Below, piece after piece: positions 6,262-14,340 of a DNA stretch of 64,000 bases (positions are counted from its first letter, which is position 1; each line of letters starts with the position of its first letter). The translations under genes and the position numbers were made by a program. This DNA comes from Streptomyces aurantiacus (GTDB taxonomy: Bacteria > Actinomycetota > Actinomycetes > Streptomycetales > Streptomycetaceae). The notes under the pieces were generated by a model. The model was not told the origin of the DNA. It saw nothing but the letters and a program-made list of their open reading frames with translations, and did no database searches. The stretch spans positions 8,060,001-8,124,000 of the forward strand of contig NZ_CP114283.1 of assembly GCF_027107535.1 (NCBI RefSeq), in the 5' to 3' direction.

Positions 6262-8820
6262 ATGGACGACAAGGACGGCACCGGCGGCGTGCCCCGTTTC
6301 ATGAGCCGCCGGAATGTCCGGGCCGGGGAGGTCGCGGTCGGCGGTGACGCTCAAGGTGCCGCGCTTGCGCCGGGCTCGCGCGTGGTCAACCGCACCACCG
6401 TCAACAACGTCCTGCCGGAGGGGCGGTGGCCGTTGAGGGTGGGAGCGGTGCCGCCGCTGGCATCCTCCTTCCAGCCCCGGCCCTCTCTGCGGGCGCTGGT
6501 GGAGGCGGCCCTCGCGGACGGCCAAGACGTGGTGCTCGCGCGGCCGGCCGAGTCAGGGCGAGTGCTGGTGGGCGAGGGCGGGGTCGGCAAGTCCCAACTG
6601 GCCGCCTCCTACTACCTGGCCTCCGACGTGGACATGGCGGTGTGGACCACGGCCAAGGGCGGAACGGGGCAACTGGTCGCGGACTTCGCGGAGGCCGCGG
6701 CCCGGATCCGGGCTCCGGGCGCGCACGGCGAGGACGACCGGACCGACGCACAGGCCCTGCTGGAGTGGCTGCAGGCCACCGACCGCAGCTGGCTGGTGGT
6801 GATCGACGACGTCGAGGACCTGGACCAGGTACTGGACTGGTGGCCCCGCCCCCACCCTCGTGGTTGGGTGCTGGCCACCACCCGCCAGCGCAAGGCCCTG
6901 GCCGCCGGACGCACCCGCATCGACGTGGACGCCTTCACCGAGGCCGAGGCCCACGCCTACCTGCACCAGCGTGTCCCCGGCCTGCCCGACCACCCCGGCA
7001 CCTGCAGCGACTGCCGGTGCCCGGCCGCGTCCGTCGCCAGCCTGCTGGGGCGGCTGCCGCTGGCTTTGTCGCACGCGGCCGCCTACCTGGACAACAACCG
7101 CGACACCACCCCCGCTGCCTACGCGCGGATGCTCGCCGAACCCGGCCGGATACTGGCCGAGGTGCTGCCCGGAGACGGGGCCGACGGCTACGCGCGGGCC
7201 GTGCACACCACCATGCTTATCAACCTCGACGCCGTCCAAGCCCAAGAAGCTCACCCCGGACTGGCCCGCGCTGTCCTGGACACCGTCGCCCGGCTGGACC
7301 CCAACGGCTCCCCCGCCGCCCTGTGGACCGATCCCGAGGCGCTTGCCGCCCTGACCGGGCCAGGCCCCCGGTGGTGGCAGCGCCTGAGCCGCCCGCGCAC
7401 GTCCCGCAACATCCCCCGTGCCAGTCCCGGACTACGCGGGGTGCACGCCGAGCAAATACGCACGTGTCTGCTCCTGCTGGACCGCTACAGCCTGACCACC
7501 CACCAGCCCCCCGGGGAAAGCTCGGACCTTGGATTGGTGCGCATTCACGCCCTCACCGCCCGAGCAGCCCGCGACACCACCCCCGAGAAGCAGCGCCACC
7601 CGCTCGCCCGCCGCACCGCCGACGCCCTAGCGGCCCTGTGGCCGGGCCACGGACGCGACCCGGCCCTGCAACAGACCCTGCGCGCCAACGCCACCGCCCT
7701 GTACGAGGGGACGACCCCGGCCCTTTACCACCCCGACGCCCACACCGTCCTGTTCGAGGCCGGCAAAAGCCTCGGCCAGACCGGGCAAGTCACCGCCGCC
7801 CGTGACTACTACCGCACCCTCACCGACACAACCACCCACCACTTGGGCCCGGACCACCGCGACACCCTTACTGCCCGGCACAACCTCGCCTGGTGGCGGG
7901 GGGTGGCGGGGGATGTTCAGGGTGCGGTCAACGAGTGCGCCGCACTGCTGACCGACCAGACACGGGTGCTGGGCCCAGACCACCCTGACACCCTCGCCAC
8001 CCGGCACAACCTGGCTTGGTGGCGGGGGGAGGCGGGGGATGTTCAAGGTGCGGTTGACAAGCTCGCCGCACTGCTGCCCGACCAGATCCGGGTGCTGGGC
8101 CCAGACCACCCCGACACCCTCTCCACCCGGCACAACCTCGCCCGGTATCGGGGGGAGGCGGGGGATGTTCAGGGTGCGGTCAACGAGGGCGCTGCGCTGC
8201 TGGCCGACCGGATCCGGGTGCTGGGCCCAGACCACCCCGGCACACTTACGGCCCGGTACAACCTTGCCCGGTATCGGGGGGTGGTGGGGGATGCTCAGGG
8301 TGCGGTCGACGAGTTCGTCGCGCTGCTGACCGACCAGACACGGGTGCTGGGCCCAGACCACCCTGACACCCTCGCCACCCGGCACAACCTGGCTTGGTGG
8401 CGGGGAGTGGTGGGGGATATTCAGGGTGCGGTCGACGAGTTCGCCGCGCTGCTGCCCGACCGGATCCGGGTGCTGGGCCCAGACCACCCCTACACTCTCT
8501 CCACCCGGCACAACCTCGCCCGGTATCGGGGGGAGGCGGGGGATGTTCAGGGTGCGGTCAACGAGCTCGTCGCGCTGCTGAGCGACCAGACACGGGTGCT
8601 GGGCCCAGACCACCCCAACACCCTCTCCACCCGGCACAACCTCGCCCGGTATCGGGGGGAGGCGGGGGATGTTCAGGGTGCGGTCAACGAGCTCGTCGCG
8701 CTGCTGAGCGACCAGACACGGGTGCTGGGCCCAGACCACCCCGACACCCTCTCCACCCGGCACAACCTCGCCCGGTATAGGGGAAAGGCGGGGGACGCCG
8801 ACAGTGCGGCGGAGGCTTAA
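6262..8820 (+). CDS. STAND/NB-ARC NTPase with TPR repeats, NLR-like defence candidate
   Basis: 852 aa from ATG 6262, preferred over an upstream TTG at 6244. An N-terminal VAVGGDAQGAAL motif (residues 24-35) matches the neighbouring membrane protein. The NTPase module has Walker A GEGGVGKS (104-111) and Walker B LVVIDDVED (178-186). A winged-helix-like region follows, then eight 42-residue TPR units from about residue 528, each starting with LGPDHPxTLxTRHNLA. This is the kinesin-light-chain type of TPR seen in bacterial STAND proteins. Such proteins act as phage sensors that assemble on ligand binding. No effector domain is recognised in this chain, so the effector may be the membrane partner or the N-terminus. 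Defence is inferred from architecture and island context. Confidence 0.8.
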   Translation: MDDKDGTGGVPRFMSRRNVRAGEVAVGGDAQGAALAPGSRVVNRTTVNNVLPEGRWPLRVGAVPPLASSFQPRPSLRALVEAALADGQDVVLARPAESGRVLVGEGGVGKSQLAASYYLASDVDMAVWTTAKGGTGQLVADFAEAAARIRAPGAHGEDDRTDAQALLEWLQATDRSWLVVIDDVEDLDQVLDWWPRPHPRGWVLATTRQRKALAAGRTRIDVDAFTEAEAHAYLHQRVPGLPDHPGTCSDCRCPAASVASLLGRLPLALSHAAAYLDNNRDTTPAAYARMLAEPGRILAEVLPGDGADGYARAVHTTMLINLDAVQAQEAHPGLARAVLDTVARLDPNGSPAALWTDPEALAALTGPGPRWWQRLSRPRTSRNIPRASPGLRGVHAEQIRTCLLLLDRYSLTTHQPPGESSDLGLVRIHALTARAARDTTPEKQRHPLARRTADALAALWPGHGRDPALQQTLRANATALYEGTTPALYHPDAHTVLFEAGKSLGQTGQVTAARDYYRTLTDTTTHHLGPDHRDTLTARHNLAWWRGVAGDVQGAVNECAALLTDQTRVLGPDHPDTLATRHNLAWWRGEAGDVQGAVDKLAALLPDQIRVLGPDHPDTLSTRHNLARYRGEAGDVQGAVNEGAALLADRIRVLGPDHPGTLTARYNLARYRGVVGDAQGAVDEFVALLTDQTRVLGPDHPDTLATRHNLAWWRGVVGDIQGAVDEFAALLPDRIRVLGPDHPYTLSTRHNLARYRGEAGDVQGAVNELVALLSDQTRVLGPDHPNTLSTRHNLARYRGEAGDVQGAVNELVALLSDQTRVLGPDHPDTLSTRHNLARYRGKAGDADSAAEA
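7840..8811 (+). repeat. 126-bp tandem repeats encoding TPR units
   Basis: The DNA string GTGCTGGGCCCAGAC recurs at 7966, 8092, 8218, 8344, 8470, 8596 and 8722, exactly 126 bp apart, and a diverged first unit begins near 7840. Units are close to identical in DNA, especially the last three. Near-identity at the nucleotide level points to recent duplication or gene conversion, so copy number may vary between strains. The repeats are coding, not a CRISPR array. Confidence 0.9.
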
Positions 8821-8950
8821 GCAGACCTCGGGTTCCTGAGAAAGACCTTAGTCTCAGTTCGAGTCTCGATTGCCGCTCCATCCGGTGCGGTACGCGCCAG
8901 TCCGTGAACGTCCAGCACGCCACCTGGCCTGCAACGCGAACTCTGCGGAC

Positions 8951-9943
8951 TCAAGGTGCTGGGGCGCTTCGGAATGTGTGTGCGCGGTGCCAGGCGAAGT
9001 ACTGCTCACGTTCCGGCGTCCACCACGCGGTTGTGCAGTTGGCCAGGTGGTCTTGGACGTGTTGGGCTACTGCTGGTGATGAGGCAGCGAGCGGGCTGAC
9101 CTGGAGCTGTCCGCCTTCGGAGACGGTGATGAAGCCGCGTTCGTAGAGTCCGTCGCAGCCCAGCAGGCAGGCGAGCATCGCGACGTTCTGCAGATCGCGT
9201 TTCTCGTCGTCGGTGCAGGCGGCCCGTTTTTTGATGTGGGCGGCGATGAGGAAGGCGGCCGGCAGGGTGCGCCCGCACAGGGCGCACTCGCCGGTGGGGC
9301 CGGGGAGCAGGGCGCGCTTGAGGTGCGCTTGTTCTCCTCGGTGGGCGCGCTCGGCGCTGCGCTCCAGGGGGCCGGTGTAGTCGGCGATGGCCTGCTGGGC
9401 TGCGGCTTCTTCGTCCTCGGGCTGGACGGTCTGGGCGGGTTCCAGTGTCAGGAGACTCTGGAGGAGGTCGGCCTCGGTGTCTTTGAAGGCCTGGAAGCGC
9501 ATGATGTTGCGGGTCGGCTTCCAGTCGAGCAGGGCGCGGACTTCCTCGATGGGGATGTCGAAGCCGCGGGTGCCGGAGAGGGCGTACATGTACTCCCAGG
9601 TCTCGCCGTCGCCGTCGGTGTCCCACAGGCGTGCCGCAAGCTGTGGGCTGCGCCAGGTCAGGGCGACCGTGCCGCCGAGGTAGAGGCGCTTGTCGCCGCT
9701 GAAGAAGACCCAGGATCCGGGCCCCATTTTGCGGATCTCGGGGAGGTTGGCCCCGTTCTTGCCGGGCATGACGCCCCACATCGGGGCGGTGCCGTCCGGG
9801 AAGAGCTGCTTGAGCGCGTCCAGGGTGGCCGCATCCAGCAGGTCGGCGTGCTGGTCGAAGACGACGGGGCTGGCGATGGTGTCCTGGTAGTGCTTTTCGA
9901 CGGTCTTGTCCGAGCGTCTCGCCGGCTGTGCAAGGATCCGCAT
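8951..9943 (-). CDS. HNH endonuclease
   Basis: 330 aa from the ATG at 9943, which starts 5 bp after the stop of the mazG-like gene. The N-terminal two thirds show no known domain. The C-terminal region (about 235-300) is HNH-like: a CALCG zinc-type knuckle, AAHIKKR with the first His, an LQNVAMLACLLG strand and CDGLYERGFITV. In many relatives the last element reads HDxLFDxG; here Cys replaces His, so activity should not be taken for granted. It pairs with a MazG-like pyrophosphohydrolase, so a defence module combining nucleotide hydrolysis with DNA cleavage is a fair guess. It converges on the STAND gene across a 130-bp gap in which nothing is seen. Confidence 0.7.
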   Translation of the reverse strand: MRILAQPARRSDKTVEKHYQDTIASPVVFDQHADLLDAATLDALKQLFPDGTAPMWGVMPGKNGANLPEIRKMGPGSWVFFSGDKRLYLGGTVALTWRSPQLAARLWDTDGDGETWEYMYALSGTRGFDIPIEEVRALLDWKPTRNIMRFQAFKDTEADLLQSLLTLEPAQTVQPEDEEAAAQQAIADYTGPLERSAERAHRGEQAHLKRALLPGPTGECALCGRTLPAAFLIAAHIKKRAACTDDEKRDLQNVAMLACLLGCDGLYERGFITVSEGGQLQVSPLAASSPAVAQHVQDHLANCTTAWWTPEREQYFAWHRAHTFRSAPAP

Positions 9944-9948
9944 GCTCG

Positions 9949-10305
9949 CTAGGCCCCCAGCTTCGTGTACTTGTCGGCGCGGCCGTAGGCGAGGCCGACC
10001 GGGTAGCGCTGCCCGTTCAGCTCGATCTTCTCGGCCAGGGCCTCCTCCAGGTCCACGCCGGTGACGTCCGCCAGCCGCAGCAGGTAGGCCAGGACGTCGG
10101 CCATCTCCTGGCGCACCGCCTGGGCCTGGCCGGGCGTGGCCATGACGGCCTGCGACTGTTCCGGGGTGAGCCACTGGAAGATCTCGGCCAGTTCACCGGC
10201 CTCGCCGGCGAGCGCCATGACGAGGTTCTTCGGTGTGTGGAACTGCTCCCAGTCGCGTTCGCGGGCGAACTGCGCTAGCTCTTCCTGGAGTTCTCGGATC
10301 GTCAT
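9949..10305 (-). CDS. MazG-like nucleotide pyrophosphohydrolase
   Basis: 118 aa, the length of single-domain MazG/dCTPase-type all-alpha NTP pyrophosphatases. The metal-binding helices are visible: GEAGELAEIFQW (the EExxE-like box, here with one Gly) and EMADVLAYLLRLAD (the ExxD box). These enzymes hydrolyse (d)NTPs to (d)NMPs and pyrophosphate in the cytoplasm. The gene ends 5 bp before the HNH gene and is divergent from the DUF2075 gene. In a defence island this could be a nucleotide-depletion or damaged-nucleotide function; substrate unknown. Confidence 0.85.
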   Translation of the reverse strand: MTIRELQEELAQFARERDWEQFHTPKNLVMALAGEAGELAEIFQWLTPEQSQAVMATPGQAQAVRQEMADVLAYLLRLADVTGVDLEEALAEKIELNGQRYPVGLAYGRADKYTKLGA

Positions 10306-10398
10306 GCCTCTATCCCTACCAGGCGCCTCTGACAGTCGTTCCGGCCGGCGGCGAACTTGCCTGCGGGCACTGTCAGTTGCGGCTGCTATAGATCATGC
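10306..10398. promoter_or_regulatory. Divergent promoter region, possible leaderless start
   Basis: 93 bp between the divergent mazG-like and DUF2075 genes. TATAGAT (10387-10393) sits 6 bases before the ATG at 10399 and no Shine-Dalgarno is visible, the layout of a leaderless Streptomyces transcript. No convincing -35 is seen at normal spacing. Confidence 0.35.
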
Positions 10399-12279
10399 AT
10401 GCATGTCTTCGAGGGAACCGTGGAGGAAGCCACGGTCCGGCTCACCAATCCGGGCTTCGTCGCGCAGTGCGCCAAGCGGTATACCGCCGCGCACGGCCGG
10501 GCGCCGGGGGAAGCTGAGTTGCGGAGCTGGTCGGAGAGCTGGCCGGCGCTGGTGCGTGTGCTGGTTGGCGCCGGGCTGCACGATCTGCATCTGCTGCTGG
10601 AGTACGAACTGCCCGGCTCCAGCCAGCGGATCGATGCACTCCTCCTTGGCCAGCGTGCGGGCCGCCTCGTGGCTGTCGTTGTCGAACTCAAGCAGTGGAC
10701 GTTCGCCGCACCGCATCCGGTGGGAGCCGGGATGCTCATGGTGGGGGACCGCGAGGTTCTGCACCCCGGGCGCCAAGTCGGCGGATACGTCGCCTACCTC
10801 AACGACTGGGTTCCCGCCGAGCTGAACCTCGAGGTGCGCGGCCTGGCCTTCCTGCACAACGCATCCGCAGAACTGACCGGCCACCTGAGCGCACTCGCCG
10901 CTGGCGGCCCCAGCGCCGCCTTCCCGCTGCTGGGAGCCGACGACCTTCCCAAGGACGCCGAAGCATCACTGCTGGCCGGACGGCTGCAGTGCGCAGACGT
11001 AGAGCCCGTTGGCCGCCAGGCGGTCAGCGACTTCCTGATGGCCCGACACCGTCCCTCCGCATCCCTGCTGGCCAGGGTCGCCGGCACCATCGAAGGCCAC
11101 GACGGGTTCCGGCTCATCGGCGACCAGGACAAGGTCCGCCAGACCATCCATCGCGCGATCGCGGCCATCGAGCGGGGCACGCCCGGCCACATCGTGGCCG
11201 TCACGGGCAGACCGGGCACAGGCAAGACCGCGATCGCTGCCCGGGTCCTGGGCGACCTCTGCCTCAGAGAAAACGCCAACCCCAGGCTCCTGTCCCCGTC
11301 CGGAACACTCACCCAGCAGCTCACCCGCGCTGTCGGGGACACAGCCAGGGGCCTCATCAGCACCCTCACCACCACGCTGCCCCGCGGCCTGAGTAGAGAC
11401 AGCAGCATCGTCCTGCTGGACGAGGCCCACCGGGCACGCACCGACCCGCTGCTGCGCAGCAGCGAGTTCCCCGACCTGTTCACCCGGCTCATCCGCGACT
11501 GCGCGGCACTCGTCCTCTTCCTCGACGAACGCCAGATCGTCCGCCCCAGCGAAGGCACCACCCTCGACGAACTCCGCCGCCTGGCCCGCGCCCGCGGCTA
11601 CACCTTCGCCCACATCGACCTGACCACCCAGTTCCGGTGCGGGGGCTCGCGAACCTATCTCGACTGGATCGACGCCCTGCTCGAAGAGGACGGCCAGGCA
11701 CCCGTATGGCAGGGCACCGACTACGACCTCGCCATCGCCGGCAACCCTGCCGAACTCGAAGACTGGGTCACCACCCACCAGCATGCGGGCCGCAGCGCAC
11801 GCATCAGCGCCGGCTTCTGCTGGCCCTGGGATTCACCTCCCACCCCGCCCCTCACGCCAGAAGTCTCCATCCCCTGGACCGACGAGACCGGCGACCACCA
11901 TCTGTGGCAACGGCCCTGGAACTCCGGCGCAGGCGGCATCCTCGCAGGCACCGACACCCCGGGACGGGCATTCTGGGCCACCGACCCGGGCGGCCACCAG
12001 CAGATCGGCTGCGTCTACACGGCCCAGGGCATGGAATACGACTACAGCGCCGTCATTCTCGGCGAGGACATCACCTGGACCCCCACCGGTTGGCAGGCCA
12101 GACCAGAGAAGAGCCGCGACCAGAGCCTTCGTGGCCTTTCTCCGCAGCAGTACCTGCGCTACGCCCTGAACACCTATCGCATCCTCGCCACCCGGGGAAC
12201 ACAAGGCGCGCGTCTTTACTCAACGGACTCCGCCACCCAGCACCACCTCGGAACACTGGTTGCTGGACCCCACTCGTGA
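10399..12279 (+). CDS. PD-(D/E)XK nuclease-DUF2075 ATPase/helicase fusion
   Basis: 626 aa from ATG 10399. The N-terminal part has a PD-(D/E)XK-like core: D79 in RIDALLLG and E96-L-K98 in VAVVVELKQW. The C-terminal part is a DUF2075 (Schlafen-like P-loop) ATPase with Walker A GRPGTGKT (270-277), Walker B VLLDEAHRA (D341, H344), a QFRCGGS segment, and a late VYTAQGMEYDYSAVI motif typical of SF1-type helicase folds. This suits an ATP-driven nuclease acting on DNA or RNA. It stands alone on the plus strand between two minus-strand operons in the island. The family is linked to defence neighbourhoods, but I know of no assigned mechanism. Confidence 0.8.
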   Translation: MHVFEGTVEEATVRLTNPGFVAQCAKRYTAAHGRAPGEAELRSWSESWPALVRVLVGAGLHDLHLLLEYELPGSSQRIDALLLGQRAGRLVAVVVELKQWTFAAPHPVGAGMLMVGDREVLHPGRQVGGYVAYLNDWVPAELNLEVRGLAFLHNASAELTGHLSALAAGGPSAAFPLLGADDLPKDAEASLLAGRLQCADVEPVGRQAVSDFLMARHRPSASLLARVAGTIEGHDGFRLIGDQDKVRQTIHRAIAAIERGTPGHIVAVTGRPGTGKTAIAARVLGDLCLRENANPRLLSPSGTLTQQLTRAVGDTARGLISTLTTTLPRGLSRDSSIVLLDEAHRARTDPLLRSSEFPDLFTRLIRDCAALVLFLDERQIVRPSEGTTLDELRRLARARGYTFAHIDLTTQFRCGGSRTYLDWIDALLEEDGQAPVWQGTDYDLAIAGNPAELEDWVTTHQHAGRSARISAGFCWPWDSPPTPPLTPEVSIPWTDETGDHHLWQRPWNSGAGGILAGTDTPGRAFWATDPGGHQQIGCVYTAQGMEYDYSAVILGEDITWTPTGWQARPEKSRDQSLRGLSPQQYLRYALNTYRILATRGTQGARLYSTDSATQHHLGTLVAGPHS

Positions 12280-12391
12280 CTGGGTCCGCCGTTCGCAGCC
12301 CCCGGATCCCGTTGCTCCCCGTGGAGGTAGACATTGCCACGTCGGCCGCGAGGCACATCCGTCGCGGCTGCTCGATGCAGGAGCGAAGCAG

Positions 12392-14326
12392 CTATAGCGC
12401 GAAGTCAGAGAAGAATCCTAGGGCCGGGTTATCGAACGTACCGATTACCAAGCCGCGGTCGAGGAAACGGTTGAACTCCTCGCAGCTCGTCTCAGGCAGC
12501 AGTGCGCAGCCATGACAGGCGGCCAAGTTGCACGAGTCGGGGCCTTGCCCCTTCTCCCCCGCATCCATACACACCGGATCCGTCGAGCACCAGCGTGCAT
12601 CGCTCAAGGCGGACGCAAAGACGGCTCGCAGGTGCTCCTGCCGGGCCATCCGGACAAGGCCTCCCATGGTGCCCTCAGAGTCGCCAGCCGCGGTATAGAT
12701 CAGCAGACCGGACATGTCACGCCCGCTCTGTTGCGAGACGTAGAGACGCTCTCGCAGTGACGCTGAGCTGTAACCGCTGGTGAATACGAGCTCGTTGATC
12801 AGGAGGTGTCCGAGCGTGTGCAGCATGACGAACCCTGCGCTGAGGTCTCGGAGGCGTCCGCCCCGGTCCGTGATCACTTGCGAGTGGCGGTTCGCAATCA
12901 TGCCGGCGCGCGCCTGGACTTCATCCCGAGCCTCCCACCTCGCGAGCCGGTCGGGGGCGAGTTCCAAGTAGATGCCCTCGCCCTTCACCACATACGCGGG
13001 CAGCCAGTCCCTGTCCGGCGGCAACGGGCGGCGCCGGAGCATGGCCTTGCCTACCGGCAGCTTGAGCTCGCTGTCGCGTCCCCGCGTGAAGCCCCGCAGG
13101 GCCCGCGTCTCCTGGAGGACGGTCACGCTTCTTACCCGGCCGATGTGTGAACGCAGATCCGCGTGGATGCCGGGGTTGGTCGCGCGCAGGGCGTCGTCAT
13201 CGGGGGTCTCGCGGATCCTCCTGAACTCGGGGTAGCGCCAGATGTCGTCACTCGTCAGATCGTCCGAGCCGTCTCCCCCGCCCTGGCCGTCGGCTCCGAT
13301 GCCGTGCAGGTCGCGGTACATGGCGAGAAGTTGCTCGTCGCTGTATGAGTCGAAGAGCTCGGGCGCCAGTCGCTTGCGGAGCATCGCGGGGGTCGCGTCG
13401 GCACCCGCGAACGAGTGGACGACCTCCATGACCACACCGACGTCAGCCCGCTTAAGGAGCTCCCGCATGACGTCGGTTACGACGCCCTCTTGCTGTGGAA
13501 GGAAGATCGATGACTCGACCCGCGGGAAGTAGACGTTGCCGGCAGCTCGGAGGGCACCACGGACGGACTTGTCGCACGGACCGTCCACCTCATGGAGCCA
13601 CGGACGGGCCCCCGAGCAGCGGTAGGGGTCGCTGCGTCCGGCTAGGTCCTCGGTGAGGGCGGTGCTTTCCAGGCCGTCGTCGCCGCGGCGGCCGCCCATC
13701 GTGATGCCCTGCAAGGTGCGGGACGCCCCACACCCCAACCGTTCGTCACGCTGGCCCTTGTTGTCATAGCCGCAGCGGACGACCTGTCCTTCAAGCCCTC
13801 CGCCGCCGGTCGAGAACAGCCGCAGCACGCCAGTGCACGCCGGATTCTTCGACCGGTGCACCCACTTGTCGAATGGGAAGTCGTCGAGGTGTCCGTCCTC
13901 GCAGATGGCCACGAACGGCACCTGCGACATGCGCGGACCACTGCCACGACGCCCCTCGTGGACACGATCCTCGCAGCGAACGACGTCCTGGAAGCTCAGC
14001 GTCGTCCGCTTGAGCTGCTTGCAGTACATGCAAAAGCACCAGCGGGGGAACCGCAGAACGGGAACCGTCAGCTTGACGTTGCGATGGTCTTTGTCGCTCC
14101 CGACCGGCCGGAAGTCCGGTGGTAGCCGGAACCCGGCCACCTTGAGACGAGCTTCAAGGCGCCAGTCGTGGACGACGAATTCCTCCAGCGCGAGGTTTGG
14201 GTCGTCCTTCGGGTACCAGTGGTCAAGACCGGCCGTGATCACCGACGTGCCGTCGACGAGCACGCTCATCGCACCCACGCCGAACGGCGCCACAAGCTGC
14301 GCCCGCCGGATGCTTCCGCTACTCAT
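12392..14326 (-). CDS. drmB: DISARM protein DrmB (DUF1998)
   Basis: 644 aa. Begins MSSGSIRRAQLVAPFGVGAM, the usual DrmB opening, and ends with the cysteine-rich DUF1998 region (STDPVCMD, SCNLAACHGCALLP, SCEEFNR). A second cluster, WCFCMYCKQ, lies near residue 97. DrmB forms a complex with the DrmA helicase; together they bind unmethylated foreign DNA in known DISARM systems. It is the last gene of a five-gene operon, 14 bp after drmA, with TAGGAGGA upstream of the start. No drmC (phospholipase D) follows. It converges on the DUF2075 gene across a 112-bp gap without visible features. Confidence 0.88.
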   Translation of the reverse strand: MSSGSIRRAQLVAPFGVGAMSVLVDGTSVITAGLDHWYPKDDPNLALEEFVVHDWRLEARLKVAGFRLPPDFRPVGSDKDHRNVKLTVPVLRFPRWCFCMYCKQLKRTTLSFQDVVRCEDRVHEGRRGSGPRMSQVPFVAICEDGHLDDFPFDKWVHRSKNPACTGVLRLFSTGGGGLEGQVVRCGYDNKGQRDERLGCGASRTLQGITMGGRRGDDGLESTALTEDLAGRSDPYRCSGARPWLHEVDGPCDKSVRGALRAAGNVYFPRVESSIFLPQQEGVVTDVMRELLKRADVGVVMEVVHSFAGADATPAMLRKRLAPELFDSYSDEQLLAMYRDLHGIGADGQGGGDGSDDLTSDDIWRYPEFRRIRETPDDDALRATNPGIHADLRSHIGRVRSVTVLQETRALRGFTRGRDSELKLPVGKAMLRRRPLPPDRDWLPAYVVKGEGIYLELAPDRLARWEARDEVQARAGMIANRHSQVITDRGGRLRDLSAGFVMLHTLGHLLINELVFTSGYSSASLRERLYVSQQSGRDMSGLLIYTAAGDSEGTMGGLVRMARQEHLRAVFASALSDARWCSTDPVCMDAGEKGQGPDSCNLAACHGCALLPETSCEEFNRFLDRGLVIGTFDNPALGFFSDFAL

Positions 14327-14340
14327 GCCTCACTGTCCTC

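Noticed and set aside
7966..8737. Regular repeats that could be taken for a CRISPR array
   Set aside because: The period is 126 bp, divisible by three, and lies inside a coding frame encoding TPR units; there are no short repeats with unique spacers and no cas genes.
7627..8763. Minus-strand frame of 378 codons with perfect periodic repeats
   Set aside because: Mirror image of the TPR repeats of the STAND gene; no RBS and no independent domain.
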